Assembly (NCBI RefSeq): GCF_000224145.3
Contig: NC_020172.2
Coordinates: 3,517,557 to 3,581,556 of the forward strand
Reading direction: 5' to 3'
Length of the DNA: 64,000 nt
Source of the DNA: Ciona intestinalis
Taxonomy: Eukaryota; Chordata; Ascidiacea; Phlebobranchia; Cionidae
Shown here piece after piece: positions 1 through 12,300 of the stretch; position 1 is the stretch's first letter, and each line of letters opens with the position of its first letter. Made by a program: the position numbers and the translations under genes. The notes beneath the pieces are model-generated. The model worked only from the letters and a program-made list of their open reading frames with translations, had not been told where the DNA came from and searched no databases.

Positions 1-483
1 NNNNNNNNNNNNNNNNNNNNNNNNNNNNNNNNNNNNNNNNNNNNNNNNNNNNNNNNNNNNNNNNNNNNNNNNNNNNNNNNNNNNNNNNNNNNNNNNNNNN
101 NNNNNNNNNNNNNNNNNNNNNNNNNNNNNNNNNNNNNNNNNNNNNNNNNNNNNNNNNNNNNNNNNNNNNNNNNNNNNNNNNNNNNNNNNNNNNNNNNNNN
201 NNNNNNNNNNNNNNNNNNNNNNNNNNNNNNNNNNNNNNNNNNNNNNNNNNNNNNNNNNNNNNNNNNNNNNNNNNNNNNNNNNNNNNNNNNNNNNNNNNNN
301 NNNNNNNNNNNNNNNNNNNNNNNNNNNNNNNNNNNNNNNNNNNNNNNNNNNNNNNNNNNNNNNNNNNNNNNNNNNNNNNNNNNNNNNNNNNNNNNNNNNN
401 NNNNNNNNNNNNNNNNNNNNNNNNNNNNNNNNNNNNNNNNNNNNNNNNNNNNNNNNNNNNNNNNNNNNNNNNNNNNNNNNNNN
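1..483. other. assembly gap
   Basis: Run of N. The missing first coding exon(s) of the GPCR at 617-3976 probably lie here or further left. Confidence 0.99.
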
Positions 484-580
484 AGGCCACGGTTTGTAAT
501 TCTTTGAATGTTTTTTGTTTATTACCAAATGGGACGAATCATATAATCAAAAGGTGTCCCATCACCCCCATCCTTATATT
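484..580 (+). mobile_element. MITE, cut by gap
   Basis: Only the 3' half is visible, ending gtgtcccatcacccccatcc. Confidence 0.7.
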
Positions 581-616
581 GTTTTTATCTTTAAATTTAA
601 TCCCCTGAATTAACAG

Positions 617-3600
617 GTACATTCTGCAACTTGCAATTGCCGACACTTTGTTTCTGCTGATGCTGCCCTTTACCGCCTCTAGCGAGCTAAGCGGAGAATG
701 GTCCTATGGGATTGTCATGTGCAAAATAAAGGAAGCAATTCTTTTCATAAACTACTATGCCAGCATATACTTCTTGGTGGTGGGTATTTGGTTCGTGCAT
801 AGCCATAAAGCGTGATAGTTTACACGTATTCGTCTAGGTCTGAGTTAATTTCCGAAAATCATAAATGTTTTAATTGCCACGACTTTTGCATTAAAGGACG
901 ATTTGATTACTCAATTGGTCCACAGTAGACTTGCGACTTTTCTAAAAAATTGCATACATGAATTTCGGTGTAAAGAAGCTAAAGTACTGTTGGGTAAAAT
1001 GGGACACTTTTAGCACAGCAGAATATAAATATCCTGGTCGTGTTTTAAACAATGACCAACGGTCTATAGGATTCGTGCTGTCACTGTTTTATAATTCTTT
1101 GAATGTTCTTTATTTACTACCAAATGGGACAAGAAAATAGATTGAAAAAGTATCCCATCCTCCCCCACCCTACATAATAACATTCACACAAAAAACTGTG
1201 ATGAATCCCGCGAATCCAGTCCTGACCTAGCTCTTAAAAAGGTAAACAAAAATGATGGCCTCACTTTATAACGTTTTGAGTTATGTGCAGTGTTGTTATT
1301 TACAGCGTGGTATGACTTTAGCATAGTGTATTAACGATTACATAAAGTTTGACACATTCCAAACGAAATAACATTCAGAAGCATTTAATCATTTCAAATT
1401 CCACTATTTTAGATCATGAGTTTTGACCGATATCTCGCTGTTACAAAAGCATTTTCGTCTTCTGACTTGGTAGTGGCTCTTCGAGGACCTCGCGCGGCTG
1501 GAATTATCACCGCAATCGGCTGGGTTATCAGCGTGGGGATTTCGTCCCCTCTTTTTATTTATAGCACCGTGGGCAAATGTAATGTCTGTGCTTATAAATT
1601 CCCGCTGACAAAGGTTGAAAATTCTACTATGGTAAGTTACGTGGCAAAGTGGTTACCGCACCTGCCTCTATAACCCACATATATTAATGGGTTCGAGGCT
1701 TGTCGCTTCCACCATTGTGTACATATGCGTCCTTGGGCAAGACACTTAATGACAATTGCTTCAACTCAGTGGTCACTAATAGGTTGTCCAAATTATCAAC
1801 CATATACATATAAAATGCCCGAAAAAATAATCACCCACAAAGTAACATATGAATATAGTAACTCATAAACTGGCAAGAGGTGTATGAAACAGAACAGCCG
1901 TGTTACAACGACTGTCATTTTCCGCCATGCGAGGACAAACTAAGTTACCTTCATTTATTATAACATTGTGTCAACTCATGGTCATATTTTGGTGTAAACT
2001 GTTTAGGATAAGCAGCGCGCCGTATAAATACGAGTATTTCTCTGTTACCATAAACAGCAAAAGGCTTCTCCGAAAAAGCAATCTCAAACTAAACCTACGA
2101 AATCGTATACAGATTAAAATAAATGAGTTAATCTGGTAGTATTAATACTGACTGTCGTAGCCTATTGGCATTAAAATTGACTGACAACATTTGAGTAAAG
2201 TTAAATATACGTGGTAGCTCATAAGCTGGCACGAGGTGTATAAAACAGAACACCCGTGTTGTAACAACTGTCGTTTTCCGGCCATGCAAGGATAAAGCAA
2301 GTTACATTCACTCATTTATTTATTTAAATAATTCATTTATTCCAGTATCCATCACATTTCTATTATTCAAGGCAGTTGTTTCTGTTACAGATGTACGGAG
2401 ACTTGTACGCACAAATGGGCGATGCTGGAGACCCAATGACATTTCTTGGGGCTGCGGCAAACGGGTCAGCTGTTGTACCTGACCCAATCAATGAGACTTC
2501 TATTTTTGAAGACGAAGATTTTAACCATCAATATTTTGTGGACCTTGCGGAACAGTACGGTTACAACAACTACCCAGCAGTGGTTAATCCAGCTGCATCG
2601 ACTGGCGTTAACTTGAATCACTCGACAGAAGAATTTCAAGACTTTGAAAATTTTGATGAAAACATAATACCCAACACTTTGATTAAAAATATGGACCATA
2701 CTTGCAAGTAAGATATTATTGAATTGGTAGATAAAACACGGGTTGACATAACTTTTACCGGTTTTGTTGACTGGTAGCTTTTACCTACATAATAACGTAT
2801 TTAAGTAAATAACCAAAAAGTTACCTACGTGGTAAAACACAAACAGGCACGAGGTGTATATAAAACAGAATACCCGTGTTATAACGACTGTCGTTGCCCC
2901 ATCACCTGAGAATAATTCAAGTTTATTTATTCATTTTCAATCAGGCATTCTCCAAATCAATACTACTTTACGTGGCTTAAAGTGAACGTAAGTTTGTTTT
3001 TCTGCTTCCCCTTGCTAGCTATGTGTTGCTTTTACGGCCTCATCATAAGAGCAATTGTGACGACACAGGCAGGTGCAGGCAGAAACGAAGTTCAGGTAAT
3101 TTTAGTTTGCTACAACTTTTTTTCTACTTTTACCTAAGTTTATAAAAAATCTACTTATATATTTCAGAAATATAGAAATCGTGTGACCGTTATTGTGCTG
3201 GCTTTAATCTGTCTGTTTTTGGTGAGCTGGCTCCCATGGTATACAGTACAGCTTGCTCTAATGAACGGCATTTCACTTTCAAACTCGGAATGCAAAAGAC
3301 TCACGTATGCTGTACGGCTGATAGCTTACCTGAACAGCACTTTAAATCCATACTTTTACGGGTAAGTTAGTAGATAAAGTACAGTGAGGAAGATGGAACA
3401 CCTTTTCATTCTATTTTCTCGTCCCATTTGGTAGTAAACAAAGAATATTCAAATAATTATAAAACCGTGTTCAAACGACTCTCACAGGCCACTGCTATAG
3501 GTTTAAAACACGATTAGGATATTTGGTTATTATGTGCTAAAGGTGTCCCGTCTTCTCCAACCCTACTATGTCTATATCACCCACGAAGTAAAAAATATAT

Positions 3601-3976
3601 GTCTATAGTCACCCACCAAGTGAAAAAAATATATTTATAGTAACATTCCTGCTATAGTGGCGCACGTTTTCGGGCCACGTTAGGACAAAGCAAGTTATAG
3701 TCATTGCATTCCCAATATAAAGAGACTTATTTTGACTTCTTTTCTAGAACCCTTGGCGGACGTTTTGCAGAGCGGTTAAGAAAAGCTAGGAGCAAACTTG
3801 GTTTTGTCTACACCTTATCAATTACAAGTGATACGAGGCGACGAGCACGAAGCTGGAATAATAGTGCGCGTATGGCTAACGGCTTGAAAGACCAAGATGC
3901 GCCAAGCGGTCGTCTTCATATTGTGGAGAACGGAAAACTTAGCATGGGGCAGAGGACAGAACGAACTGCAGTCTGA
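617..3976 (+). CDS. class A peptide-type GPCR, 5' partial
   Basis: Rhodopsin-family receptor of the plasma membrane. Exons 617-779, 1413-1631, 2391-2707, 2945-3095, 3168-3361 and 3748-3976 join in phase at canonical GT-AG sites; TM1 is missing upstream. Seen: TM2 (LQLAIADTLFLLMLPF), the conserved TM3 cysteine (MCKIKEA), a DRY box in SFDRYLAV exactly 25 residues after that cysteine, TM4 (AIGWVISVGISSPL), TM5 (KVNVSLFFCF), TM6 with SWLPWYTVQL, TM7 with NSTLNPYFY, and a basic tail ending in ERTAV. The motifs fit the somatostatin/opioid/neuropeptide B-W branch, but I cannot name the ligand. The exon at 2391-2707 adds about 106 acidic, Tyr- and Asn-rich residues to extracellular loop 2, giving a loop of about 130 residues with NGS, NET and NHS glycosylation sequons. 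A large loop 2 is otherwise known from C3a receptors. Confidence 0.88.
983..1172 (+). mobile_element. MITE, GPCR intron 1
   Basis: Full-length forward copy; the right end is better kept than the left. Confidence 0.85.
1636..1960 (+). mobile_element. SINE, full length, GPCR intron 2
   Basis: A tRNA-like head (ggcaaagtggttaccgcacc, A-box-like; gggttcgaggc, B-box-like), middle gggcaagacacttaatgaca and ccaaattatcaaccatac, and tail gtaactcataaactggca, ggtgtatgaaacagaaca, gaggacaaactaagttac. It begins a few bases after the exon 2 donor. Confidence 0.85.
2209..2330 (+). mobile_element. SINE tail
   Basis: Starts at the gtggtagctcataagctgg block; ends at the cattcactcattt repeats. Confidence 0.75.
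2816..2940 (+). mobile_element. SINE tail
   Basis: Diverged tail ending just before GPCR exon 4. Confidence 0.65.
3379..3571 (-). mobile_element. MITE, GPCR intron 5
   Basis: Full-length reverse copy starting 17 bases after the exon 5 donor. Confidence 0.85.
3590..3700 (+). mobile_element. SINE tail, decayed
   Basis: Recognisable by ggacaaagcaagttatag at its end. Confidence 0.4.
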
Positions 3977-4255
3977 ACTACGGTGACGTAGGACAATGCA
4001 AAACATTGCTGTAACTCGCAGTAATCTTAAAATTCAAACGCGCAAATTTCGCATTTTTAAAAGTCAGATCGTTTTGCCTTCGCTTCGAATTGTACCTGCC
4101 TGTTTTACATTCATGACGATTACTTGATTATACCTTTGTGTAAATGTCTTCAATAAAAGCAGCTGCAACGTCTATTGTTAGTGAAACTGTAAAAAAGGAA
4201 ATGTGAACTGAGGAGGGTTCATCCGACAGCTTTGTGATAAAACAAATTGCGGTCA

Positions 4256-4352
4256 ATTCTGATAAGCTGGCACGAGGTGTATCAAACAGAACGCCCGTAT
4301 TTCGACTGTCGTTTTCCGGCCACGCGAGGATAAATCAAGTTACATTTAAGCT
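4256..4352 (+). mobile_element. SINE tail
   Basis: Clear ataagctggcacgaggtgta to aaatcaagttac. Confidence 0.75.
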
Positions 4353-4407
4353 CGCGTGCTATTTAAAATAGTTGTACTGTCCGATACAGTAGTTGTACTG
4401 TTTATAC

Positions 4408-4680
4408 TTTTCCAGTGGCAGTATTTATTATGTGCAACATACAGTTAGCAGTTTCTTCATTACACCCGGGAACCTGTAATGAAAAAGCAACTCGAACGAG
4501 GCGTCGACCAAGCTATGTCCGTACACGATGCAAAGATACCACAAGCTTCTTCAAAGTACAAAGCGGAGAATCAAAATTAGGAAACGCAGTGAAAAATAAG
4601 CAATGCAAAGAAAAAGCAGAAATAAACGAACAGAAACGGCTACAGTCGGAACTTAGCAGAATTCAAAGAAAAAGGTAAAA
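4408..4680 (+). other. possible exon, basic Lys/Arg-rich ORF
   Basis: An open stretch preceded by a fair acceptor (tttatacttttccag) encodes about 87 residues, rich in Arg, Lys and Gln toward its end, and stops at 4678. It lies 430 bases after the GPCR stop on the same strand. I recognise no domain. It could be an alternative 3' exon of the receptor, a small separate gene, or chance. Confidence 0.15.
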
Positions 4681-4832
4681 GTTTGATGTCATAGGCCTTC
4701 CACAGTAGCTGTGTATCAGGTGTCTATTGACTGCTCATGGTCGTACCTCTTCCACGGCCCTTAAAAGGGAAAAATAACGTCTGATAAGGTAGGGGTATAA
4801 CATTGCTGTTATAGGCATTTGTATGGTCAAAA

Positions 4833-5008
4833 TTGGGGAAGACATTTAGCACATAATATCCAAATATCATGATCGTGTTTTAATAACAAAGGTCTATGGG
4901 GGTCGTGAGGATGCCGTTGTATAACTTTTTAATTTTTTTTTGTTTACTGTCAAACGGGACGAGAAAATAGAAAGAGAAAAAGTCCTATTTTTTTCACCAT
5001 TCTATAGA
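4833..5008 (+). mobile_element. MITE
   Basis: Forward copy with eroded ends. Confidence 0.75.
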
Positions 5009-5311
5009 ACTTCTGATAAAGAATAAATAAACAGTAAAAAATATGTCTAGGATATTACCGATAGCAAATTACTGTTAATTTGGGTCAAAACCGTGATGAA
5101 AAAACTACTTACTGAGCTGTGTGCTGGAAAGGGTGGCCGAATACTAAAGCTGCCACTGTAAAGAAATAATTTAATATTTCAATGTTAACACTGTAGAGAA
5201 AATTAAGCAACTAGTCGGTAGCGGTCACACCTTTTATTCAAATAAGTTCTGTACTGTTTTATTCATTGCGAGTTATTGTTGTTTTACCATTACTTTTATA
5301 ACACAGTGATT

Positions 5312-5560
5312 GGAGCGTCTGATCTCGTCGCTGCTACTGTTGTGGGTTTTATGTATTCTTGAGCAAGACACTTAACAGTAACTTCTCCTACCCAGTAGTT
5401 ACTAATGGGTTGTCAAAATTGTCTGTCAGCCATACATAAAAAATATACCCACAAAGTAACATACTTGGTAACTCGTAAGCTGACATGAGGTGTATGAAAC
5501 AGAAAACACCACAAAATTACATACAAGGTAACTCTGTGACCGAAAACACAAAATAAACTC
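5312..5560 (+). mobile_element. SINE, head partly lost
   Basis: From the tcgtcgctgctactg block to the tail. Confidence 0.65.
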
Positions 5561-6105
5561 ATTCATTCAACTAAAATATGTCACCTTGACCCAGCTCGAA
5601 CCTGCACCCCTGCGTTGTAATATCTCGGATTTTTGTTTGCTGGCCAGCTTCCCATAGGTGTTGGGCCACGCGATCGATTAATGGGCGAATAAAACCGTGC
5701 TTGGTGTGCAGACACCTTGGAGAAGTGTGTCATCTGTGGTCTAAAGAGAGTTTTATTACTAGTACTATACTGAGATATTTAAAATTTTAAATTAAATGAA
5801 TAAAGAAAACTTATTTTTTTTGGACAACCCATTAGTGACCACTGGGTTAAAGCAAAAAAAAAATGCTGTAACCAATAGTAACCACGACGGACTAACTTTA
5901 ATCATTAGAATGCCACCCCTGGTTTGTTAAATGTTATAAAAATATGGGTAAATTACCTTGGCCCCATGTTAAGAGGGGGTAACGACTGGGTGACGGACAC
6001 AGGTACAGAACAACCTTCTAATATAGCTTGTCTCATTCTTTCAACTCTTGCAACGTGGTCTACCTACAAGTAGCTTCAATTAAAAATTTAAAACATAATG
6101 GTGCT

Positions 6106-6348
6106 TATACTACTTCTAATCCAGAGGTTATGGATTCAAGGTTCGTTGTTGCTACTATTGTGGGTGTATGTGTCCTTAGGCAAGACACTTTGCTTCAACT
6201 CACTAATGGGTTGTCTGAATTAAAAAAATTACCCACAAAGTTAAGTGGTAACTCGTAAGCTGGCAGGAGGTGTAGGAAACAGAACACCCGTATTATATAA
6301 CGACTGTCATTTTTTTTCGACCACACAAAGGTAAAGTAAGTTACATTC
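6106..6348 (+). mobile_element. SINE beside the last FAM120 exon
   Basis: Lacks the A-box; abuts the GC donor region of exon 6555-6366. Confidence 0.75.
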
Positions 6349-6365
6349 ATATCATTCAAACTTGC

Positions 6366-9300
6366 CTTTCCATCACATAGTTGTACAAGGTTTGCCCCTT
6401 CTTGCAAACTGAGAAATAATTTATGCTGGAAAACCCTGCCATCAAAATACATCCATGGGGCAGCATACTTAGCAGGTATAGGTTCCCCACAAGCAGAATT
6501 CGCAAATAGAACCATATCCACACCACGCATAAACATAGACGCCAGCTCAATGCCCCTGTAATAAAAAATAATTTTTATGGTATTTTATGTAAAAATTCTA
6601 AAATTAAAAAAAGGAGAAAATTTGAATGTGGTGGGGAATTAAATACATGAAACAAGAAATAATTGTTTTTTTGAAAAGACATTTGTAAAAAAAAAGATTT
6701 ATTTGAATACAAACCTATATATATGATACAGTCTTTATTTTTCGAAAGTTTTAGCACAAAAAGTTAAACCAAATTTTTTTGCGTGGGTGTATACCTTTTT
6801 TTATTCATAAAAAGAACAAGAAAACACATTTGTGTGAATTAGACTTGAAAAATTAATTAAGCTTGAACAATTTTAACAAAAAAAATCTGAAATTTTTTTT
6901 GACCTTGGGGTAAGATGGGGCGCTTCTTTTTCCTCATACGGGTCAAATAGAAGCACAGAAACACTGGTTGCAAGAAACGCATCAATTTCATGTCGGTGTA
7001 AAACACATGATGATGGGAATTGAATTAAGTACCTGTAGTTAAATGTTACAACTACTATATGCATCAAATCAATAAAGAAAGTAGAAGTTATTAATTTCAC
7101 AAATTTGCCAAACTTTCATTAATTTATGTTGTTTTAAATTTAATATACTATTTTCAAAGAAAGTAGAAAATTTATATTTAATGAATTTGAAAACCACTAA
7201 AAAAAAACGTTTTTTTTATGGATAGACATGCTCAAATGTAGTCTAAAGGTACCACCAAAGTTTTGTAACTTTACATACGTATGTACTTTATATAACACTA
7301 ACCTTAATAGGCAGCATAGCACCAATGTATGGTGTGGAACAAAATGTGGGTTAAGCATGCTTGGTGTATCAGAATGTAGACAAGATAAAAATGCTCGCAT
7401 ACGCCGGTTCTTGTCCACTGGTTCAGTACCAAACCAAAGGCTTGTCAAAGCTGGGACCTGGTGTAACGAAATGCATTATGAAATAGGCGCCGTAGCAAAG
7501 TGGTTAGCGTGTCTGTTTGTAACCCAGAGGTAATGGGTTCAAGGCATGTCGCTGCTACCATTGTAAGCAGATGTGTTCTTGGGAAAAACACTTAATGGCA
7601 ATTGAAAATTAATCTTAAATTAAAAGATTTTTGTACCCATTTTTCAGGGTAACTTACTACATCAATTCTTGTCAAAAATTGTGCACTACAATATTTTCTT
7701 TATAACATAATTAATATATGCTAGTCAAATGATATGTGCAAAGTGCTTGCAACGCAACCAAAGGACACTGGGTTCGATGCTCAATTCAGATAGGCGTGTG
7801 TATCCTTTGGCAAAACACTTAATGAAAATGGCTTCAATTCTATTGCCAATAATTAGCTTTAGCAACATTAGTATCAGACCAAAAAAACAACTCTGGTCTA
7901 AATCTTAAGGACCATTGTGTGCCACACTGTAGGACCTTGCTTATACAAAACGGAAAGCACAAATACTGTATATTATGACATCACCTGCCAATCATCAAAA
8001 GGAAGAGGTGGAACCAACTCGGGCGTCCAGGTTGTTTTGTTACGAGCGCCACACCATTCTTTTATTATAATAGGACGCACCTGGTAAAGTTAAAATTAAA
8101 AAAAACAAGTATATTACAATTATGAAAAATGGTCTACTAGATTTGTTGCATATGCAGAGATATACAAGTTACAAGGTTGCAACTAAAAAAATAACAACTA
8201 AACAAAATTGTTTTTTGTATCCTATTAGTGACTTTAAAAAAGTAAAAATTTGCACTTTTCATGTTAAAAGTATGGGCTATGCCTGTGATAGTTATCCAAT
8301 CATATAATTATACACATATATGTATATATATATAGCCTTTAAAACAAATTTGACAGGTGACCTCAAACTATCACTTACAAATTTTGTTATACACCATATG
8401 TCACTTGAATATAAATTGCTTTTTTTTTGCATTGACAAATTACGAAGAATTTATTTATCATTTTGGAATTTTAATAATTTCAGTTTATTACTTGATTAGT
8501 GGTTCGCATGATACTTGATATGGAGAATAGAATTCCATAAATGTGTTGTCTGATTGGTCTAAATATGTGAGCAAGAGGTGGAATGGATTGGTTGGAGTCG
8601 TCTTCAAGCGATACATCAAGCTTAATTTCGCCCTGGTGAAATAAAAACAGGCTAAAAATTTGTAAGGTGTAGAAAGCAATGGAATTTACTATGCACTAAT
8701 TCTATATACATAATTCTCGTTGCTACCATTGTGGGGCTATGTGTATTTGGGCAGGACACTTAACAGCAGTTGCTCCAACCCAGTGGTCACTTATTGTCTA
8801 AATTACCAGCCACACATAAAAAAATTCCCCCACAAAGTAACATACTTGGTAGCTCATAAGCTGGCACGAGGTGTATTTTCCGTTTACGCAGGCATAAAGA
8901 AAGTTACATTCATTCGTCCATGTACCTGTGTAAGTGTTTGATATACATAGGGATGCATGAGTGACATTTTGTGTCTCTTCAAAGTTACATCAATCACTTT
9001 ATCGGGTAGTTTAGGTAAAGGTGGGGTGACAATCTCACTGTATGATTTATCCATAGAAGAATTGCTGGGAATTGGGTTTTCTTCTATTGGTGAGGGTGGT
9101 CTTACCTGTTTGGAATGAAACTTTGTAAATATATGTATATAGTAGGGTGGGGGAAGATTGGACAATTTTCTATTAGATTTTTTGTCCCATTTTGCAGTAA
9201 ATAAAGAACAATCAAAGAATTATAAAACCGTATCCTCACAACTCCATAGACCATTGTTTATTGTTAAAAATCGATCAAGATATTTGGATATTATGTGTTA

Positions 9301-12300
9301 AAGGTGTCCCATATCCCCCCATCCTATTGTATTTAAATTACAGATTAGTAGTGGTTTAAAACTTTGTCAACAAAAACAACTTAGCAATAACAGTATCCCT
9401 ACAATTTTACATACTGTAGTAACTGGTAAGCTGGCTTGAGGTGTATCAACACCTGTGTTAAATCACTGTATTTTTCTGGCCATGTGAGAACAGAATTACG
9501 TTCACTCATTCAGTTTTTCTTTAAAAAATAGCTATATTTTACAAACCGATTTCTCTGTAGGTGTTTCTACTTTGTCAAGTAACAGCTTATTTTCTAAATT
9601 TAAGGCAAGAGCATCAATTGCATCATTAGCTTTTACAATGTCAAAATTTTCCTCCTACAAAAATAAAACAGTACGTTTAGCTATGATGGAACATTGTTCG
9701 ATTTAAAAAAAACTTAAGCTGGCACGTGGTGTATGGAACAGAACACTGGCCAGGCGAAGATAAAGCAAGGTATATTCATACAAGTACCGTATAAAATTAT
9801 TTACAAGTAAAATCTATAATTCAATCAATGTGTTTTGAAATGCCTCAGTCTATTAAATGCAGTAATGCACCACAGGATGAAGCCATTGTTGTGGTAATTG
9901 CTGAATTGCTGCCACATTTTCACTTCCCCTATTTAATAAACGCATATAAAAAAATGCATGAAGTGGAATTCATACACTGCGGTTACCTTAACTGAATTTT
10001 CTTGTATAGTTGAAACTTCACTTCCGCTGCTTACAGAGCCTGATGTATTTAAAGATGATATTTCAACCAAGTCTTCCTTTTCATGACTATCACTGATACC
10101 TGGGTAAAAAAATAAACGTCGTCTTTACTTGCACAAAGTGGGAGAATAAATGTAACTTATTTAATCAAGGCAAGGAAACAGCAAACAATAGAACATTGGT
10201 GTACTGTATATGTAACTTTGTGCAAAACTATTTTGGAAGAATTTTTTCGCTACTTTTAATATACTATGGCCAAAAATTTAGACAACCAATAATGGACTAC
10301 TAGGTTGTAGCAATTGCCATTAAGTGTCTGTGTCTTTGGGTAAGACACTTAACGACAATGCCTCCAACCCAGTGGTCACTAATGGGTTGTCCAAAACGTC
10401 AGCCATACATAAAAACACAAAAAATTACATACTTAGTAACTCTTAGTGGGCATAAATGGTAAGGTTGTTACATACGTGGTAACTCGATCGAAAGCTGGCA
10501 CAAGGTGTATGAAACAGAACTACTGTGTTATTACGACTGTCATTCCCCTACCACGCAAGTTTAAAAAAGTTACATTCATTTTACTTACTATTTACTGCGG
10601 AGGTAGACTGTTCCTTCAAGCTCTCCATAAACCTCCCACCATTTCTAGTTGCAGATTGATAATAATAAACAGACTCCTTCAACCTCTTTGTTTTGTCGGT
10701 AAAATTTTTGGAGCAACGCTTAAACACAACCTGGAAAAGAAATCTATTTAAAAGCCACAAGCTGTGGGACCTCAACCACATAGAAAATATTATATTAGGT
10801 GTTTTGTTCAGATAATAAGCCAACTCTGACCTACATCTCAAATCCCATGGCTTGCCACACTCTGTAGGACCTCACCCACATAGAATACAAATAATGTGAG
10901 ATTACCTTAGCAACAGAATCCAGGTCTGTAGGGGTTGATAACTTGTTAATATAATCGGCAACAGCAGGAACAATCTTTGAGACTTCGGGCAGTACCAGCT
11001 TGTTTATGCTTGTCTGTATGCAAGGAAAGTAAATAATTAAACAGGGTGGCAAAACTTTAAAACGCCATGGTTAAATATTTGAAAGGTAGCTGGGTTTTTG
11101 CCTAATTCAATTTCGGTGAGGCATAGAGTATAAAACATTTTTTGTGAGACTTTTAAGGGGGCATACTAAAGAAAAATATTTTTGAAACTTTTGTGGAACC
11201 TTTAGATCACATTTGTGCATATCTAATCTATACAAAGTTTTTTATTTTTTTTAGTATGCCTCTTTAAAGTTTACCTAAACGATTATCTAAAAACTTCACC
11301 ATTTTACTGATTAGATGAAATTAAATAAATAAATTACAAAAAAACTTCAAAAAATGATCAAAACTCATATTTTTGAGTGATTATTATGGTCTTAACCACT
11401 TCAAAAAAAAAAACAACTTCAAAATAAACAAGTTTAAAACAACTGGAATTCACTTGCGGCTATACTAGCACTTCAGTTGCAATTGAAAAAATTCGGTGTC
11501 AACCAACAACCAATAGACCGGCGCTTGACTTGATTTCAGGCAGACTTACAAAGGAATTGTCATCAAACTATAGCCTGGATGTGTAACACCATTTTCACAG
11601 CTTTTAAACATGAAGTGGTGCTTATGGGCATTTATATTGATTTGATTGTATGTGTAAAAGGAATTAGACATTACTAACATGCAGTTTATGTGGTGTATTA
11701 TATAATTTAAAACGAAGATAAAAAATCTTTTAAAAACCTTTTTTTAGATGAGGGACACATAATTTTAAACAAAAATCTTTACAAAACATAGGAAAAATTA
11801 AAAAAACAAAACACTTTTATGTAAGAAAAAAAGTTTTTTTTTGCTTTATTTAAATAGGTTACACACTGCATTCTTAAATTGTGATTGTGAGTCACAATTT
11901 GTAACCCATATTCTTACCTCTGTAGTAGTATCATCAGATGTTGGGTTCACGAGTCCCATTAAAAATGCAGCCACCTCCTCAGGCTTTAAAATATGGTTAC
12001 CCAGCAAAGTAACAAGCAATGGAAAATGATGTGCAGGCAATGAGAGATGTTTGGAAAGTTCATCGAGTTGAAATTGAACAGTCGAGATGCAGTAGGAATA
12101 CCGGGAGAGTTTAAGAAGTTGGGAAGAGAAGTAACGGGGTGGGTCAAACGCAACGTAATCGCCAGATTGGCCCAATATACCATGGAATGCATTACCACGA
12201 CAGTATGCTATGATCTGAAAGAAAAAGATGTCCTGGTAGAATGAATGAATGTAGCTTGCTTTATTCTCAAATGTGCTCAGGAAACGACAGTTGTTATTGC

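Larger units (their letters stand above)
4681..6365. other. intergenic, repeat-filled
   Basis: Holds one MITE (4833-5008) and SINE pieces (5312-5560, 6106-6348). No convincing exon is seen on either strand, although one or more 3' exons of the minus-strand FAM120 gene would be expected here. Confidence 0.5.

Noticed and set aside
7228-7533. Plus-strand 101-codon ORF
   Set aside because: Antisense to a conserved FAM120 exon and ends in a SINE.
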